In this document: positions 1 to 12,880 of the stretch, piece by piece
Numbering within the stretch: position 1 is the stretch's first letter
How the letters are laid out: every line of letters starts with the position of its first letter
Assembly: GCF_003991205.1 (NCBI RefSeq)
Contig: NZ_RXOZ01000001.1
Span: forward strand, 1 to 64,000
Length of the DNA: 64,000 nucleotides
Direction of reading: 5' to 3'
DNA from: Georgenia sp. SYP-B2076
GTDB taxonomy: Bacteria > Actinomycetota > Actinomycetes > Actinomycetales > Actinomycetaceae
Made by a program: the position numbers and the translations under genes
The notes under the pieces: generated by a model
The model's database searches: none
Told to the model about the DNA's origin: nothing
What the model saw: the letters and a program-made list of their open reading frames with translations, nothing else

Positions 1-163
1 CGTCCGCGAACCGGTCCGGCAACGGCCGCGGATCATCCAACCGCCGCGTCGCCCCACCCGACACAAACGGCTCCGAGTCATCGAAATAGATCAGCTCACG
101 CCCATCCGCCAGGCGCGTGACCGTCTTACGGATGGTGGGGAGGACGGTGTCGGTGGTTGTCAT
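1..163 (-). CDS. galT: Galactose-1-phosphate uridylyltransferase, N-terminal fragment
   Basis: The first 54 codons of a minus-strand gene run off the left edge of the window. The start ATG is the complement of 161-163, with a purine-rich stretch just upstream. The visible residues RLADGRELIYFDD and RRLDDPRPLP match the N-terminus of actinobacterial GalT, which swaps UDP between glucose-1-phosphate and galactose-1-phosphate in the Leloir pathway. The catalytic HxH region lies outside the window, so the call rests on the N-terminus and on context: the gene diverges from a beta-galactosidase operon, which would supply galactose to this pathway. Confidence 0.75.
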   Translation of the reverse strand, partial: MTTTDTVLPTIRKTVTRLADGRELIYFDDSEPFVSGGATRRLDDPRPLPDRFAD

Positions 164-298
164 CTCTTCGGCTCTCTCGTGTACGCGTTCGTCGGTGCGG
201 GTTGGGACCGCGGCGCCGCTGTCGGGGTGCGTCGGGCTGGCTCCGTGGGAGCGCCGCCCGCCCGTCGGCTCCAGCGCCGGTATCGGACAGTGTGCCAA

Positions 299-321
299 TT
301 CGATCAGAATCGAACAAGCGC
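299..321 (-). promoter_or_regulatory. Operator-like element facing galT
   Basis: Read on the minus strand this 23-mer has the pattern GCGnTTGTnC then GATCGA. It agrees at about 17 of 23 positions with the plus-strand element at 464-486, so each divergent gene (galT and ebgA) has one copy pointing toward it. Such spaced repeats suit a DeoR- or GntR-type sugar regulator. The regulator is not in the window, so its family is a guess. Confidence 0.45.
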
Positions 322-463
322 CGACGCGCAGGGACGCGCCCCCGCACATCAGCCGGCGAACCCGAGATTGCGCCACCACACCAATTGGCTTGTACCCGAG
401 GACCAAAGTCCTTCACCTCCGGGCGCGCGGTCAGCATGATTGGTTCTGGTTGATCCATCCGAA

Positions 464-486
464 GCGTTTGTGCTTTTTTGATCGAC
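464..486 (+). promoter_or_regulatory. Operator-like element facing ebgA; describes gap 164-575
   Basis: This is the mirror partner of the element at 299-321 and lies 90 bases before the ebgA start. It is the most T-rich stretch nearby, with six consecutive T before GATCGAC. A weaker third copy ending in TTGATCCAT lies at 436-458. The rest of the 164-575 gap shows no coding signal; it is the divergent promoter region of galT and the ebg operon. Confidence 0.45.
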
Positions 487-566
487 CTTTGAGGACTGCT
501 GCAGAGCAGCGAGACATCGCCGCCACGAGGACCGGGCGGTGCACAGAGCCGTGCACACGGAGATAG

Positions 567-5614
<5,048 letters not shown>

Positions 5615-5640
5615 CACCGCTCGCCGCGCACCCAACCGAC

Positions 5641-5674
5641 AGGCCCGCCCACCCCGTTCGGGGCGGGCGGGCCT
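5641..5674. terminator. Bidirectional hairpin terminator
   Basis: AGGCCCGCCC, an A, CCCC, a GTTC loop, GGGG, a C and GGGCGGGCCT form a 15-position stem with one A-C mismatch. It lies 27 bases past the transporter stop and separates it from the convergent P450 gene. Confidence 0.8.
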
Positions 5675-5766
5675 CGTTCTTGTCACCCATCCCGAGGGCA
5701 TCCAAGACTCCGACGGTCACCGCCGACACCCGACGACGCTGCGCCCGTCGGGTGATCCGACAGCCG

Positions 5767-6945
5767 TCAGGCGAGCTCGACCTCGAGCACCGGGAGCCTG
5801 CCCAGGGCCATCATCATGTTGTTCTGGTGCCGCTCCCCCTGCCCGACGGTGATCCGGCGCACCCGGCGGGCGAGCGCGGCGATGACGCCGTACGCCTCGA
5901 GGCGGGCCAGCCCCTGGCCGGCGCAGCCGTGCACGCCGTACCCGAAGGAGAGGTGGTCGATCGGGTTGCGCCGGACCTGGAACGCGTCGGGGTCCTCGTA
6001 GTGGCGGTGGTCGCGGTTGCCGGATCCGTACAGGATCGCGATCCGGTCCCCGGCGGGGATCAGCGTCCCGTCGACGACGACGTCCTCCTTGACCAGCCGG
6101 GCGAAGGTGTGGACCGGGGACTCGTAGCGCAGCACCTCGTTGAAGGCGGAGGGGATCAGCGACGGGTCCTCGCGGACGAGGTCGAACTGGTCCGGGTGGG
6201 CGGCGAACTGGGCGATGGCGTTACCGATCGCCGCGATGGTCGAGTCCATTCCTGCCGCGACGTACTGGTGGATGATGTGCCCGCAGCTGTCGCGCGGGAT
6301 ATCGCCGCGCTCCCCCGCCTCGAAGATGGCGCGACCCATGCTGCCCTCGGTGAGGTCCGATGCCTTGACCTGCAGCGACCACTCGAAGAGCTCGCCCGCG
6401 ATGGGGAAGCTCTCGATGGTGCGCTGGTTCATGGGGCCGAGCACGTTGAACGCCGCCTCGCCCCACCCCAGGATCTTGGCCCGGATCTCGTCCTGCACGC
6501 CGATGAGGTCCGCGACGACTCGCAGCGGCAGCGCCCGGGCGAGGTCGTCGATCGCGTCGAAGGACCCCTGCTCGACGAGCCGCGCGACCATGGCGTCGGC
6601 CTTCGCGTCGATGTCGGCCTTCATGCCGCGCAGCGCCCGCGGGGTGAGGTTCTCGGTGAGGGCCGCGCGCAGCGCCGTGTGCTCCGGCGGGTCGGTCGTC
6701 AGCGACGTCCCCTGGAGCGCCTGGTTCATGTCGTCGTTGAAGGCGACCACGTTCGAGGAGAACACGGACCAGTTGGCCAGCGCGTCCCGGATCTGGTCGT
6801 AGCGGGTCAGCGCCCAGACCCCGTTCTTCTCGAGCCGGACCACGGAGGCCTGCTCGCGGAGCTGGGCGAAGTAGGGGTACGGGTCGGCCAGGACCTCGTC
6901 GGAGAAGAGGTCAATGTCGGACGTAGCGATGGTTTCCACGGTCAT
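5767..6945 (-). CDS. Cytochrome P450 (bacterial class I)
   Basis: This 392-residue soluble monooxygenase has the I-helix oxygen-binding motif AAGMDST (230-236), the K-helix ExxR as EVLR (270-273), and the heme loop FGYGVHGCAGQGLARLE with the thiolate ligand at Cys341. The start follows GAGGTG by a few bases. It is the third gene after a ferredoxin and a ferredoxin reductase, which is a complete class I electron chain (NAD(P)H to FAD reductase to [3Fe-4S] ferredoxin to heme). The substrate is unknown; many such sets attack terpenoids, steroids or aromatic ethers. The 112-base gap before it may carry its own promoter. Confidence 0.93.
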   Translation of the reverse strand: MTVETIATSDIDLFSDEVLADPYPYFAQLREQASVVRLEKNGVWALTRYDQIRDALANWSVFSSNVVAFNDDMNQALQGTSLTTDPPEHTALRAALTENLTPRALRGMKADIDAKADAMVARLVEQGSFDAIDDLARALPLRVVADLIGVQDEIRAKILGWGEAAFNVLGPMNQRTIESFPIAGELFEWSLQVKASDLTEGSMGRAIFEAGERGDIPRDSCGHIIHQYVAAGMDSTIAAIGNAIAQFAAHPDQFDLVREDPSLIPSAFNEVLRYESPVHTFARLVKEDVVVDGTLIPAGDRIAILYGSGNRDHRHYEDPDAFQVRRNPIDHLSFGYGVHGCAGQGLARLEAYGVIAALARRVRRITVGQGERHQNNMMMALGRLPVLEVELA

Positions 6946-7057
6946 CAGGCACCTCGGGGGTTGGCTAGGGGGGTGAAGGTGGGACGACGGCGCGCCGTCG
7001 GTGGTGCGTCGTCGGGGATCGTCGGGCCGTGCGGGCGCGTCGTCGAGGATCGGGGGG

Positions 7058-8227
7058 TCAGGCCGCGGACGCGGCGACGGCGGGCGCGGCGGCGCTCAGG
7101 CGGCGCAGCTTGGGGACGGGGATCCGGTAGTTGATGGCGACGGCGGTGCCCGACCCGTCCTCCTGGGCCCAGCGCAGGAGCGCCGCGCCGTCGTACGGGT
7201 CGCCGTCGACGAGCTCGGGGGTTCCGGCCAGCGGCAGGAAGCCGCACGCCTTGAGGTTGAGGCCGAACTGCTCGGTCCAGAAGTACTGCTGGAAGTTCAG
7301 CTCCGGGGCGTCGTCCCCGTGGACCAGGGCGAGCGCGGCGATCTTGCTCTGCTCGATGGCGCTGGTCCACAGCGGGACCCGGCGGGGGCCCCGCGCGGTG
7401 GCGAAGGTCGCCACGTCGCCCGCGGCCACGACGTCGGGCCGGACCCGCCCGCGGGTGTCGACCTCGAGCCGACCGTCGGTGAGGAGCCCGCTCGTCGCGA
7501 GCCACTCGAGGTTCGGCACGTCGCCGATCGCGGTGACCACGAGCTCGGCCTCGAGGAGCGAGCCGTCGGCGAGCACCACCGCGGGATGCCCGCCCGCGTC
7601 GCGGACGTCGACCGCCTGGAACGGCGCGATCGTGAGCCCGCGCCCGACGGCGGCGGCGGCGAAGACCTCCGACAGGTAGGGCCCCAGCTGGTGGACGAGG
7701 GGGCGGTCCGGCGTCGCCAGGGTGACCTCGCACCCCGCGGCCAGGCACCCGGAGGCGATCTCCATCCCGAGCGCCCCGCCGCCGACGACGACGACCGACG
7801 GCCTGGTCGCGATCCGGCGCCGCAGCTCGAGGGCGTCGTCGAGGCTGCGCAGCGTCAGCTCGTGGGCGCCGGCACCGTCGCTGCCGAGGCGGCGTGCCCG
7901 CGAGCCCGTGGCGATGACGACGGAGTCGTACGGCAGGTCGGTTCCGTCGTCGAGCACCACGGCCTTCCGGGCGGCCTCGAGGCGGGACGCGCCCACCCCG
8001 AGGATCTCGGTGGCCCCGTGGGTCGGCTCGGGCAGGTGGTGGGAGGACATCTCTTCGCCGAGGTCGAGCAGCGCGGCCTTCGACAGGGCCGGGCGGCTGT
8101 ACGGGGTGTGGCGCTCGTCGCCGACGACGGTGAGCTCGCCGTCGAACCCGGCGGCCCGCAGGGAGTCGCTCGCGGTAAGACCGGCGATACCGTTGCCGAC
8201 GACGACGACGCGCCGGGGGGCCGTCAT
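7058..8227 (-). CDS. Ferredoxin reductase, FAD-dependent (putidaredoxin reductase type)
   Basis: The 389-residue flavoprotein has an FAD-binding GNGIAGLTASDSL at the N-terminus, a second nucleotide site VVVGGGALGMEIASG for NAD(P)H near the middle, and the FAD-contacting AAGDVATF. Its C-terminal domain is of the rubredoxin/putidaredoxin reductase type. It should pass electrons from NAD(P)H to the ferredoxin at 8224-8415, whose stop it overlaps by 4 bases (ATGA), and on to the P450 downstream. Confidence 0.9.
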   Translation of the reverse strand: MTAPRRVVVVGNGIAGLTASDSLRAAGFDGELTVVGDERHTPYSRPALSKAALLDLGEEMSSHHLPEPTHGATEILGVGASRLEAARKAVVLDDGTDLPYDSVVIATGSRARRLGSDGAGAHELTLRSLDDALELRRRIATRPSVVVVGGGALGMEIASGCLAAGCEVTLATPDRPLVHQLGPYLSEVFAAAAVGRGLTIAPFQAVDVRDAGGHPAVVLADGSLLEAELVVTAIGDVPNLEWLATSGLLTDGRLEVDTRGRVRPDVVAAGDVATFATARGPRRVPLWTSAIEQSKIAALALVHGDDAPELNFQQYFWTEQFGLNLKACGFLPLAGTPELVDGDPYDGAALLRWAQEDGSGTAVAINYRIPVPKLRRLSAAAPAVAASAA

Positions 8228-8415
8228 GCCGTCCTCAGCGCCGCGACCGGGCAGACCCGCACGGCGGCCTTCGCGGCGTCGACGTCCGAGGCCTCCTCGA
8301 CGTCCTCGACATCCAGGACGAGCTCGCCGTCGTCGTCCAGGTGCATCAGCCGCGGGGCGGCCTCTTCACACAGGCCGTGGCCCTCGCAGCGCGGGCGGTC
8401 AAGGATGATCTTCAT
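8224..8415 (-). CDS. [3Fe-4S] ferredoxin
   Basis: This 63-residue protein begins MKIILDRPRCEGHGLC and ends with VCPVAALRTA. Cys10, Cys16 and Cys55 (in CP), with His replacing the usual second cysteine, give the CxxHxxC...CP signature of [3Fe-4S] ferredoxins that serve actinobacterial P450s. The acidic middle (DDDGELVLDVEDVEE) suits docking. The frame stays open further upstream, but the ATG at 8415 fits the family length and the family start. It is the first gene of the ferredoxin-reductase-P450 operon. Confidence 0.9.
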   Translation of the reverse strand: MKIILDRPRCEGHGLCEEAAPRLMHLDDDGELVLDVEDVEEASDVDAAKAAVRVCPVAALRTA

Positions 8416-8466
8416 GGTGTCTCTCCGCTGAGGTAGGCGTGGTGGCGGCATTGCCGACCTTGCTTT

Positions 8467-8497
8467 ACACAGAAGTGTGTGGCTTGACACAGTGTCA
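8467..8497. promoter_or_regulatory. Twin dyads in the divergent P450/HtaA promoter region
   Basis: TGACACAGTGTCA (8485-8497) is a 6-base-arm palindrome and ACAC-N4-GTGT (8467-8478) is a second, related dyad. They lie 52 to 82 bases before the ferredoxin start. They are good candidates for the site of the LysR protein at 9193 or another regulator. A TTGACA hexamer (8484-8489) overlaps the first one on the plus strand. Confidence 0.45.
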
Positions 8498-8693
8498 GGC
8501 AAATAACTCCTCGACATGGAGTTCATGCAGATGGTGAATACCCCCCGGTTTGGCGGCACGAGACAGCCGTTGAGCATGCACCCCCCGAATGTGGGTGACC
8601 CGGCGAGATTCGCTTGACGCACGTCGTCGCCGATAGGAGAGTGCTCGCGGGTCCGGGGCCCCGGAACCGTGGACAACCAGCTTGGGAGCGCAC

Positions 8694-9200
8694 GTGGCGA
8701 CGACGCCGGGACTGACCTGGGCGGTCAAGGACAGCCTGCTGTCCTACATCGAGGCGCTCGACGACGGGACGGTCGAGGCCCTCGCGCCCGCGTCACGATC
8801 CGGGGCCGGCTTCCTCTTCCCGTGGGACGAGGGGGGCAGCGGCGACCTCGGGAGCGGCCACCACCTCGGCGCCCCCGACGGCGACCTCGCGTTTCTCGGC
8901 GCCGTCCGGCTCACGGGGCACTGGGGCATGCTCGACGTCGAGCTGCGCGAGCCACGGGTCACCCTCAGCGACGGGACGGGGGCGCTGCTCGTCCGGGAGC
9001 GCGGGTCCCGGGACCCGGGGAAGTGGCTGCCGTTCGCGGATCTCGCCGTCGAGGAGCCGCAGGTGGACGCCGGCGGGGCCACGTTTCTCGCCGCCGCGGC
9101 GTCGCTGACCGGCCACGGGCGCCTGCTCCTCGGCGGGCAGTACGACGCGGGGACGCCCCTCAGCCGGCTGCACATCACGTTCCCCCCGCGCCATGGGTAG
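8694..9200 (+). CDS. HtaA-domain protein
   Basis: The 168-residue protein resembles one HtaA domain: the opening LTWAVKDSLLSYIEALDDG, then a phenylalanine/tryptophan stretch FLFPWDEG, VRLTGHWGMLDVELREPRV, and a late LTGHGRLLLGGQYDAG. In corynebacteria HtaA domains bind heme, but those copies are secreted or anchored. This one has no signal peptide or membrane anchor, so it would be cytoplasmic. The GTG at 8694 is preferred over an upstream TTG at 8682 because GGGAG sits 5 bases before it. It overlaps the LysR gene by 8 bases and diverges from a heme-enzyme operon, which suggests a related job. Confidence 0.7.
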   Translation: MATTPGLTWAVKDSLLSYIEALDDGTVEALAPASRSGAGFLFPWDEGGSGDLGSGHHLGAPDGDLAFLGAVRLTGHWGMLDVELREPRVTLSDGTGALLVRERGSRDPGKWLPFADLAVEEPQVDAGGATFLAAAASLTGHGRLLLGGQYDAGTPLSRLHITFPPRHG

Positions 9201-10170
9201 CACCCTGGACGATGCCGCGCCGGACGCCGAGCTCGCCAGGCTGGCCTCGGTCAACCTCAACCTGCTGGTGCCGCTCCTGGCCCTGCTCGAGGAACGCTCG
9301 GTGACGCGGGCGGCGGCCACGGTCGGCCTCTCGCAGCCCGCCATGAGCCACGCGCTGCGCCGCATGCGGCGCCTGCTCGGCGACGAGCTCATCGTCCGGA
9401 ACGGGGCCGGGATGACCCTCACGCCGCGCGCCGTCGAGCTCGTTCCGCCGCTGCGGCGCGTCCTCAACCAGGCCGCGCAGATCGTGAGCCCCTCCCCCTT
9501 CGATCCCACCGTGGACCGCCGGGACATCACCGTGGCGATGACGACCAGCAAGGCGCTTGTCATCGGCAGCGCCATCGCGCGGCTGATCGCGCACCGCGCA
9601 CCGCACGCCACGCTGCGGCTGCGCACCACGACCATGGGGTCGAGCGCGCAGTTCACCGACGACCGGGCCGACGTGCTGCTGCTCTCCGAGGAGGCCGCGT
9701 CGCCGTACCCGCGTGAGCACCTGTACGACGACCGGTGGGTCGTGATCACCAACTCGGGCGCCCCCCGGGACGCGAGCGCCCTCGAGCTGCTCGCGACGCT
9801 GCCCCACGTCGTCTTCGACGAGCCCGGCCGCTCACGTCCGTACGAGGCGCTGGACGAGCAGAACGTGTCGTACACGGTGCGCGACCGCGTCTCGGACAAC
9901 CTCCTGATCCCCCATCTGGTCTCGGACGCGGGCGGGGTCGCGGTGCACCGATACCGGATCACCACCGTCATGAGCAGCTACCTCGACCTGCGGATCGAGG
10001 AGTTCCCGTTCCCCGTCCCCAGCCTGGGCATCGACATGGTGTGGAACCCGTGGCTCGCCGACGAGGTGTTAAAGGCCTGGCTGCGCGGGATCCTCATCGA
10101 GGCGGCGGCGTCGCTGCAGGGCCGCCGTCAGGCAGGGGGCTCGAAGTGGCGCCGGCACCGGGCCTGGTAG
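9193..10170 (+). CDS. LysR-family transcriptional regulator
   Basis: The 325-residue regulator has an N-terminal winged helix-turn-helix with SVTRAAATVGLSQPAMSHAL at about residues 35-54 and a LysR substrate-binding domain after a linker helix. The helix region LNLLVPLLALLEE resembles the NodD/LinR branch, which often controls catabolic genes. The start overlaps the HtaA gene. It probably controls the divergent P450 operon and its own transcript, since LysR proteins commonly do so. The last 43 bases overlap the tdk gene on the other strand. Confidence 0.88.
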   Translation: MGSTLDDAAPDAELARLASVNLNLLVPLLALLEERSVTRAAATVGLSQPAMSHALRRMRRLLGDELIVRNGAGMTLTPRAVELVPPLRRVLNQAAQIVSPSPFDPTVDRRDITVAMTTSKALVIGSAIARLIAHRAPHATLRLRTTTMGSSAQFTDDRADVLLLSEEAASPYPREHLYDDRWVVITNSGAPRDASALELLATLPHVVFDEPGRSRPYEALDEQNVSYTVRDRVSDNLLIPHLVSDAGGVAVHRYRITTVMSSYLDLRIEEFPFPVPSLGIDMVWNPWLADEVLKAWLRGILIEAAASLQGRRQAGGSKWRRHRAW

Positions 10171-10706
10171 GCCTCGATCCCGCCGACGTGCTCGGCGGCC
10201 GGGGCGCGGGCGTCGCCGCCGTCGCCGCGGCGGGTCCGCTGGTGGAACGCGGCGTCCTCCCCGCAGACGGCGCACACCGCCGTCAGCTTGGTCACGTCCT
10301 CCGCGAGCGCCATCAGCGAGGGCAGCGGCTCGAACGGGCGGCCGTCGAACGTCACGCACAGCCCGGCGACGACGACGGTCGTGCCCGCGAGCACGAGCTC
10401 GCCGACCGCCGGGATGAGCTCCGCGCCGAAGAACTGCGCCTCGTCGATCGCCAGCAGGTCCAGCCCGCGGCCCCGAGCCAGCTCCACCAGCGACCGGACG
10501 TCCGGCGCCGTCCGGGACGGCACGCTCAGCCCCGAGTGCGAGGCCACCTGGCCCGCGCCGTGCCGCTCGTCGAGCGCGTGGTTGACCACCTCGACGGCGA
10601 GCCCGGCGAGCTGCGCGCGGCGCACCCGCCGCACCAGCTCCTCGGACTTACCGGCGAACATGGGGCCGCACACCACCTGCAGCCGACCCCGCCCGTTCCT
10701 GCGCAT
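10128..10706 (-). CDS. tdk: Thymidine kinase
   Basis: The 192-residue protein has the Walker A motif CGPMFAGKS (residues 13-21), the DEAQFF motif, and a C-terminal zinc lasso with CAVCG and a later Cys/His pair, all typical of type II thymidine kinases, which phosphorylate thymidine for salvage. The ATG at 10706 gives the usual short N-terminus before LQVVCGPMF. The reading frame continues upstream through the tandem repeat at 10724-10864 only because the repeat unit is a multiple of three. Its 3' end overlaps lysR by 43 bases in antisense. Confidence 0.92.
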   Translation of the reverse strand: MRRNGRGRLQVVCGPMFAGKSEELVRRVRRAQLAGLAVEVVNHALDERHGAGQVASHSGLSVPSRTAPDVRSLVELARGRGLDLLAIDEAQFFGAELIPAVGELVLAGTTVVVAGLCVTFDGRPFEPLPSLMALAEDVTKLTAVCAVCGEDAAFHQRTRRGDGGDARAPAAEHVGGIEAYQARCRRHFEPPA

Positions 10707-10723
10707 AGGTCGCAGCCTAGGGC

Positions 10724-10864
10724 GACGGCGCAGCCTCCTCGCGGCCGGGTGACCACGGCGCGGCCTCCTCGCGGCCGGGTGACCACGGCGCGGCCTCCTC
10801 GCGGCCGGGTGACCACGGCGCGGCCTCCTCGCGGCCGGGTGACCACGGCGCGGCCTCCTCGCGG
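10724..10864. repeat. 30-bp minisatellite, about 4.6 copies
   Basis: Four identical 30-bp units occupy 10741-10860, each starting GCGGCCGGGTGACCACGGCG and ending CGGCCTCCTC. They are preceded by a degenerate partial unit and followed by GCGG. Each unit contains GGTGACCAC. The array lies between the start of tdk (minus) and the start of a GNAT gene (plus), so it occupies their shared promoter region. Confidence 0.95.
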
Positions 10865-10928
10865 GGGGTGGCGCGGCGCACCTCCGCCACGGGTGCGCCA
10901 CGTCGGTGGTCGGTGGTTCAGTGGGGGC

Positions 10929-11504
10929 ATGAGCTGGGAGACGCATCCCGTGACCCCCGAGCGCTTCGAGGACTTCGCCGACGTCATCAACCCCAACCGG
11001 CGCGCCACCCACTGCTGGTGCCTCTCCCACCGCCTCCGCCCCAAGGACATCGAGGAGCTCGGCGGGGGCGACCGCGAGCGGGCCATGCGCACCCTGTGCG
11101 CGCGGGAGAACCCGCCCGGCGTCGTGACGTACCTCGACGGCGTGCCCGTCGGCTGGTGCAACATCGGCCCGCGCGCCGAGATCCCGCGGCTCGCCGGGTC
11201 AAAGCTCATCCGCCCGGTCGACGACGTCCCGGTGTGGGCCGTCGTGTGCGTCGTCGTCCGGGGCGGCCACCGCAGGAGGGGCGTCACGGGCCCGCTCATC
11301 GAGGGCGCGGTCGCCTATGCCGTGTCACGGGGAGCGCCGGCCGTCGAGGCGCACCCCGTGGACCCGGCCGGTCGCATGGACACGACGATGGCGTTCGTCG
11401 GTACGCGCGCGATGTTCGAGAGGGCCGGGTTCCGGGTAGTCGGGACGACCGACGCGGTGGCGAGCAAGATGCCCCGGCTGGTCATGCGCCGGGACCTCGC
11501 CTGA
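10929..11504 (+). CDS. GNAT-family N-acetyltransferase
   Basis: The 191-residue protein fits the GNAT fold. The acetyl-CoA pyrophosphate loop is probably VRGGHRRRGVTGPLIEGAV (motif A, about residues 113-131), after the beta strand VWAVVCVVV. The N-terminal part NPNRRATHCWCLSHR is shared by a family of uncharacterised actinobacterial acetyltransferases. The acceptor substrate is unknown. The ribosome-binding site is weak (GTGGGGGC). It is divergent from tdk across the minisatellite. Confidence 0.8.
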   Translation: MSWETHPVTPERFEDFADVINPNRRATHCWCLSHRLRPKDIEELGGGDRERAMRTLCARENPPGVVTYLDGVPVGWCNIGPRAEIPRLAGSKLIRPVDDVPVWAVVCVVVRGGHRRRGVTGPLIEGAVAYAVSRGAPAVEAHPVDPAGRMDTTMAFVGTRAMFERAGFRVVGTTDAVASKMPRLVMRRDLA

Positions 11505-11661
11505 TTGCCGGGGACCGGCGGAGCCGCCGCGCGCTCCGGGACACGGCGCCTCAGTCGGTCGAGCCGGTGCACCGGAACGCGCAGATGACGCCGGGTTCGC
11601 GAGCTTGCTGGTGAGCGGCTGGCAAGATCGACCGGACCACCGCACCGAGCAGGGGAGCACC

Positions 11662-12126
11662 ATGGGGACGTCGGACGACCTCCACCTCGACAAGGCCGAC
11701 CCGGCCATCTGGAAGGCGCTCAACGCCGTCGCGCTCAAGGTGCGCGCGGCCACGGACGCCGCGGGCCTCCCCCGCACCCTCGTCGAGCTCGTGAACGTCC
11801 GGGCCTCCCAGATCAACGGGTGCGCCTACTGCCTCGACCAGCACGTGCGGCAGGCGCTGGAGGCCGGCGAGACACCTCAGCGACTCGCCGTCCTGGCGGC
11901 CTGGCGCGACACCTCGCTCTTCTCCGAGCAGGAGAAGGCCGCGCTCACGGTGGCGGAGACCGTCACGACCCTGCCCGGCGAGGAGGCCCGGACCGCCGAG
12001 CTCGCCCGCGCGCGCCGGGTGCTGACCGACGAGCAGTACTCGGCGCTCACCTGGGCGGCCATCGCGATCAACGCCTACAACCGGGTGTCCATCCTGAGCC
12101 GGCACACGGTGCGACCGCGCCGCTGA
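11662..12126 (+). CDS. AhpD-like carboxymuconolactone decarboxylase family protein
   Basis: The 154-residue helical protein has the AhpD core INGCAYCLDQHVRQA, where Cys-x-x-Cys and the nearby His form the peroxidase-type active site, and a second conserved segment ALTWAAIAINAYNRVSI. Such proteins reduce peroxides or act as disulfide reductants in oxidative stress. The ATG at 11662 is chosen because GGGGAG precedes it; the frame is open for another 19 codons without a ribosome-binding site. The following small GNAT gene is on the same strand 98 bases on. Confidence 0.85.
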   Translation: MGTSDDLHLDKADPAIWKALNAVALKVRAATDAAGLPRTLVELVNVRASQINGCAYCLDQHVRQALEAGETPQRLAVLAAWRDTSLFSEQEKAALTVAETVTTLPGEEARTAELARARRVLTDEQYSALTWAAIAINAYNRVSILSRHTVRPRR

Positions 12127-12224
12127 CCTGGACCGGTTCCATCCGGCGGCCACGACGTCCCCCGATCCCAGCCGCCCCAGGAGCGCGCGCCCCGCGCGCC
12201 CGTGCAATCTCGATGAGGAGAACC

Positions 12225-12566
12225 ATGGACACCAGCACCACGATCACGATTCGCCACAACTCCGCCGCCCATCGCTTCGAGCTCCTCGACGAGGGTCGCG
12301 TCATCGGGGAGGCCGACTACCTGCCCTTCGACGGCGCCGCCGGCGGGCAGCGAATCTTCTTCCACACCGTGGTCGACGAGGAGTACGGGGGTCAGGGCTG
12401 GGGCTCGCGGCTCGCCACCGTCGCCCTGGAGGACACCGTGGCAGCCGGAATGACCATCGTGCCCGTGTGCCCGTACATCCACGCCTTCCTCGGCCGGCAC
12501 CCCGAGTTCGCTCGCCACGCCGTCGCGGTCCGGACGGAGCACCTCGTCGCCCTGCGTCAGGGCTGA
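12225..12566 (+). CDS. Small GNAT protein, YjdJ/GTLF3B type
   Basis: The 113-residue protein is a single-domain acetyltransferase of the short YjdJ-like class: RFELLDEGRVIGEADY, then IFFHTVVDEEYGGQGWGSRL (the acetyl-CoA loop) and VPVCPYIHAFLGRHPEF, where PYI...HPE is the class signature. GAGGAG lies 4 bases before the ATG. Substrate unknown; human and bacterial relatives of this class have no well-established role. Confidence 0.85.
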   Translation: MDTSTTITIRHNSAAHRFELLDEGRVIGEADYLPFDGAAGGQRIFFHTVVDEEYGGQGWGSRLATVALEDTVAAGMTIVPVCPYIHAFLGRHPEFARHAVAVRTEHLVALRQG

Positions 12567-12669
12567 ACGGGAGCCCAGGGCTGCCGTTCCCCGGTACGGC
12601 CGTCGGGGTGGTGCCAAGATCCGTCGACCTGGCCTCGGCCTGTGACCTCACCCGTGGGGGCTTCCATCC

Positions 12670-12840
12670 TCAGATGGCGCGGCCGAGCTCGTCGCCCGCG
12701 ACGGCGGCTCGGTCCAGGGTGTGCGGCTCGAAGCTCGCAAGCAGCTCGCGCATCTTCTCGAGGCCGTCCTGGAAGGTCACCGAGGCACGCCACGCCTCGA
12801 CCTGGCCCGTGGACTCCCAAGGGCCCGAGCTGAGAGGTCT
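12670..12840 (-). pseudogene. Possible 3' remnant of a gene
   Basis: One minus-strand frame reads QVEAWRASVTFQDGLEKMR and then ELLASFEPHTLDRAAVAG before a stop at 12670-12672. This looks like a real protein C-terminus, but no start codon, ribosome-binding site or upstream domain accompanies it, and the frame runs into the DUF4386 gene's 3' flank. I do not recognise the family. It occupies most of the 12567-12880 gap, which otherwise shows nothing. Confidence 0.3.
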
Positions 12841-12880
12841 CGCCCAGGCGGCGCCCCGCCCACGGCAGGACGGGCCGCCG

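Noticed and set aside
10724-10864. CRISPR array
   Set aside because: The repeats are directly adjacent with no spacers.
10707-11030. Extension of tdk upstream through the 30-bp repeats
   Set aside because: The repeat unit is divisible by three, so the frame stays open by accident; thymidine kinases begin near the P-loop and the ATG at 10706 fits.
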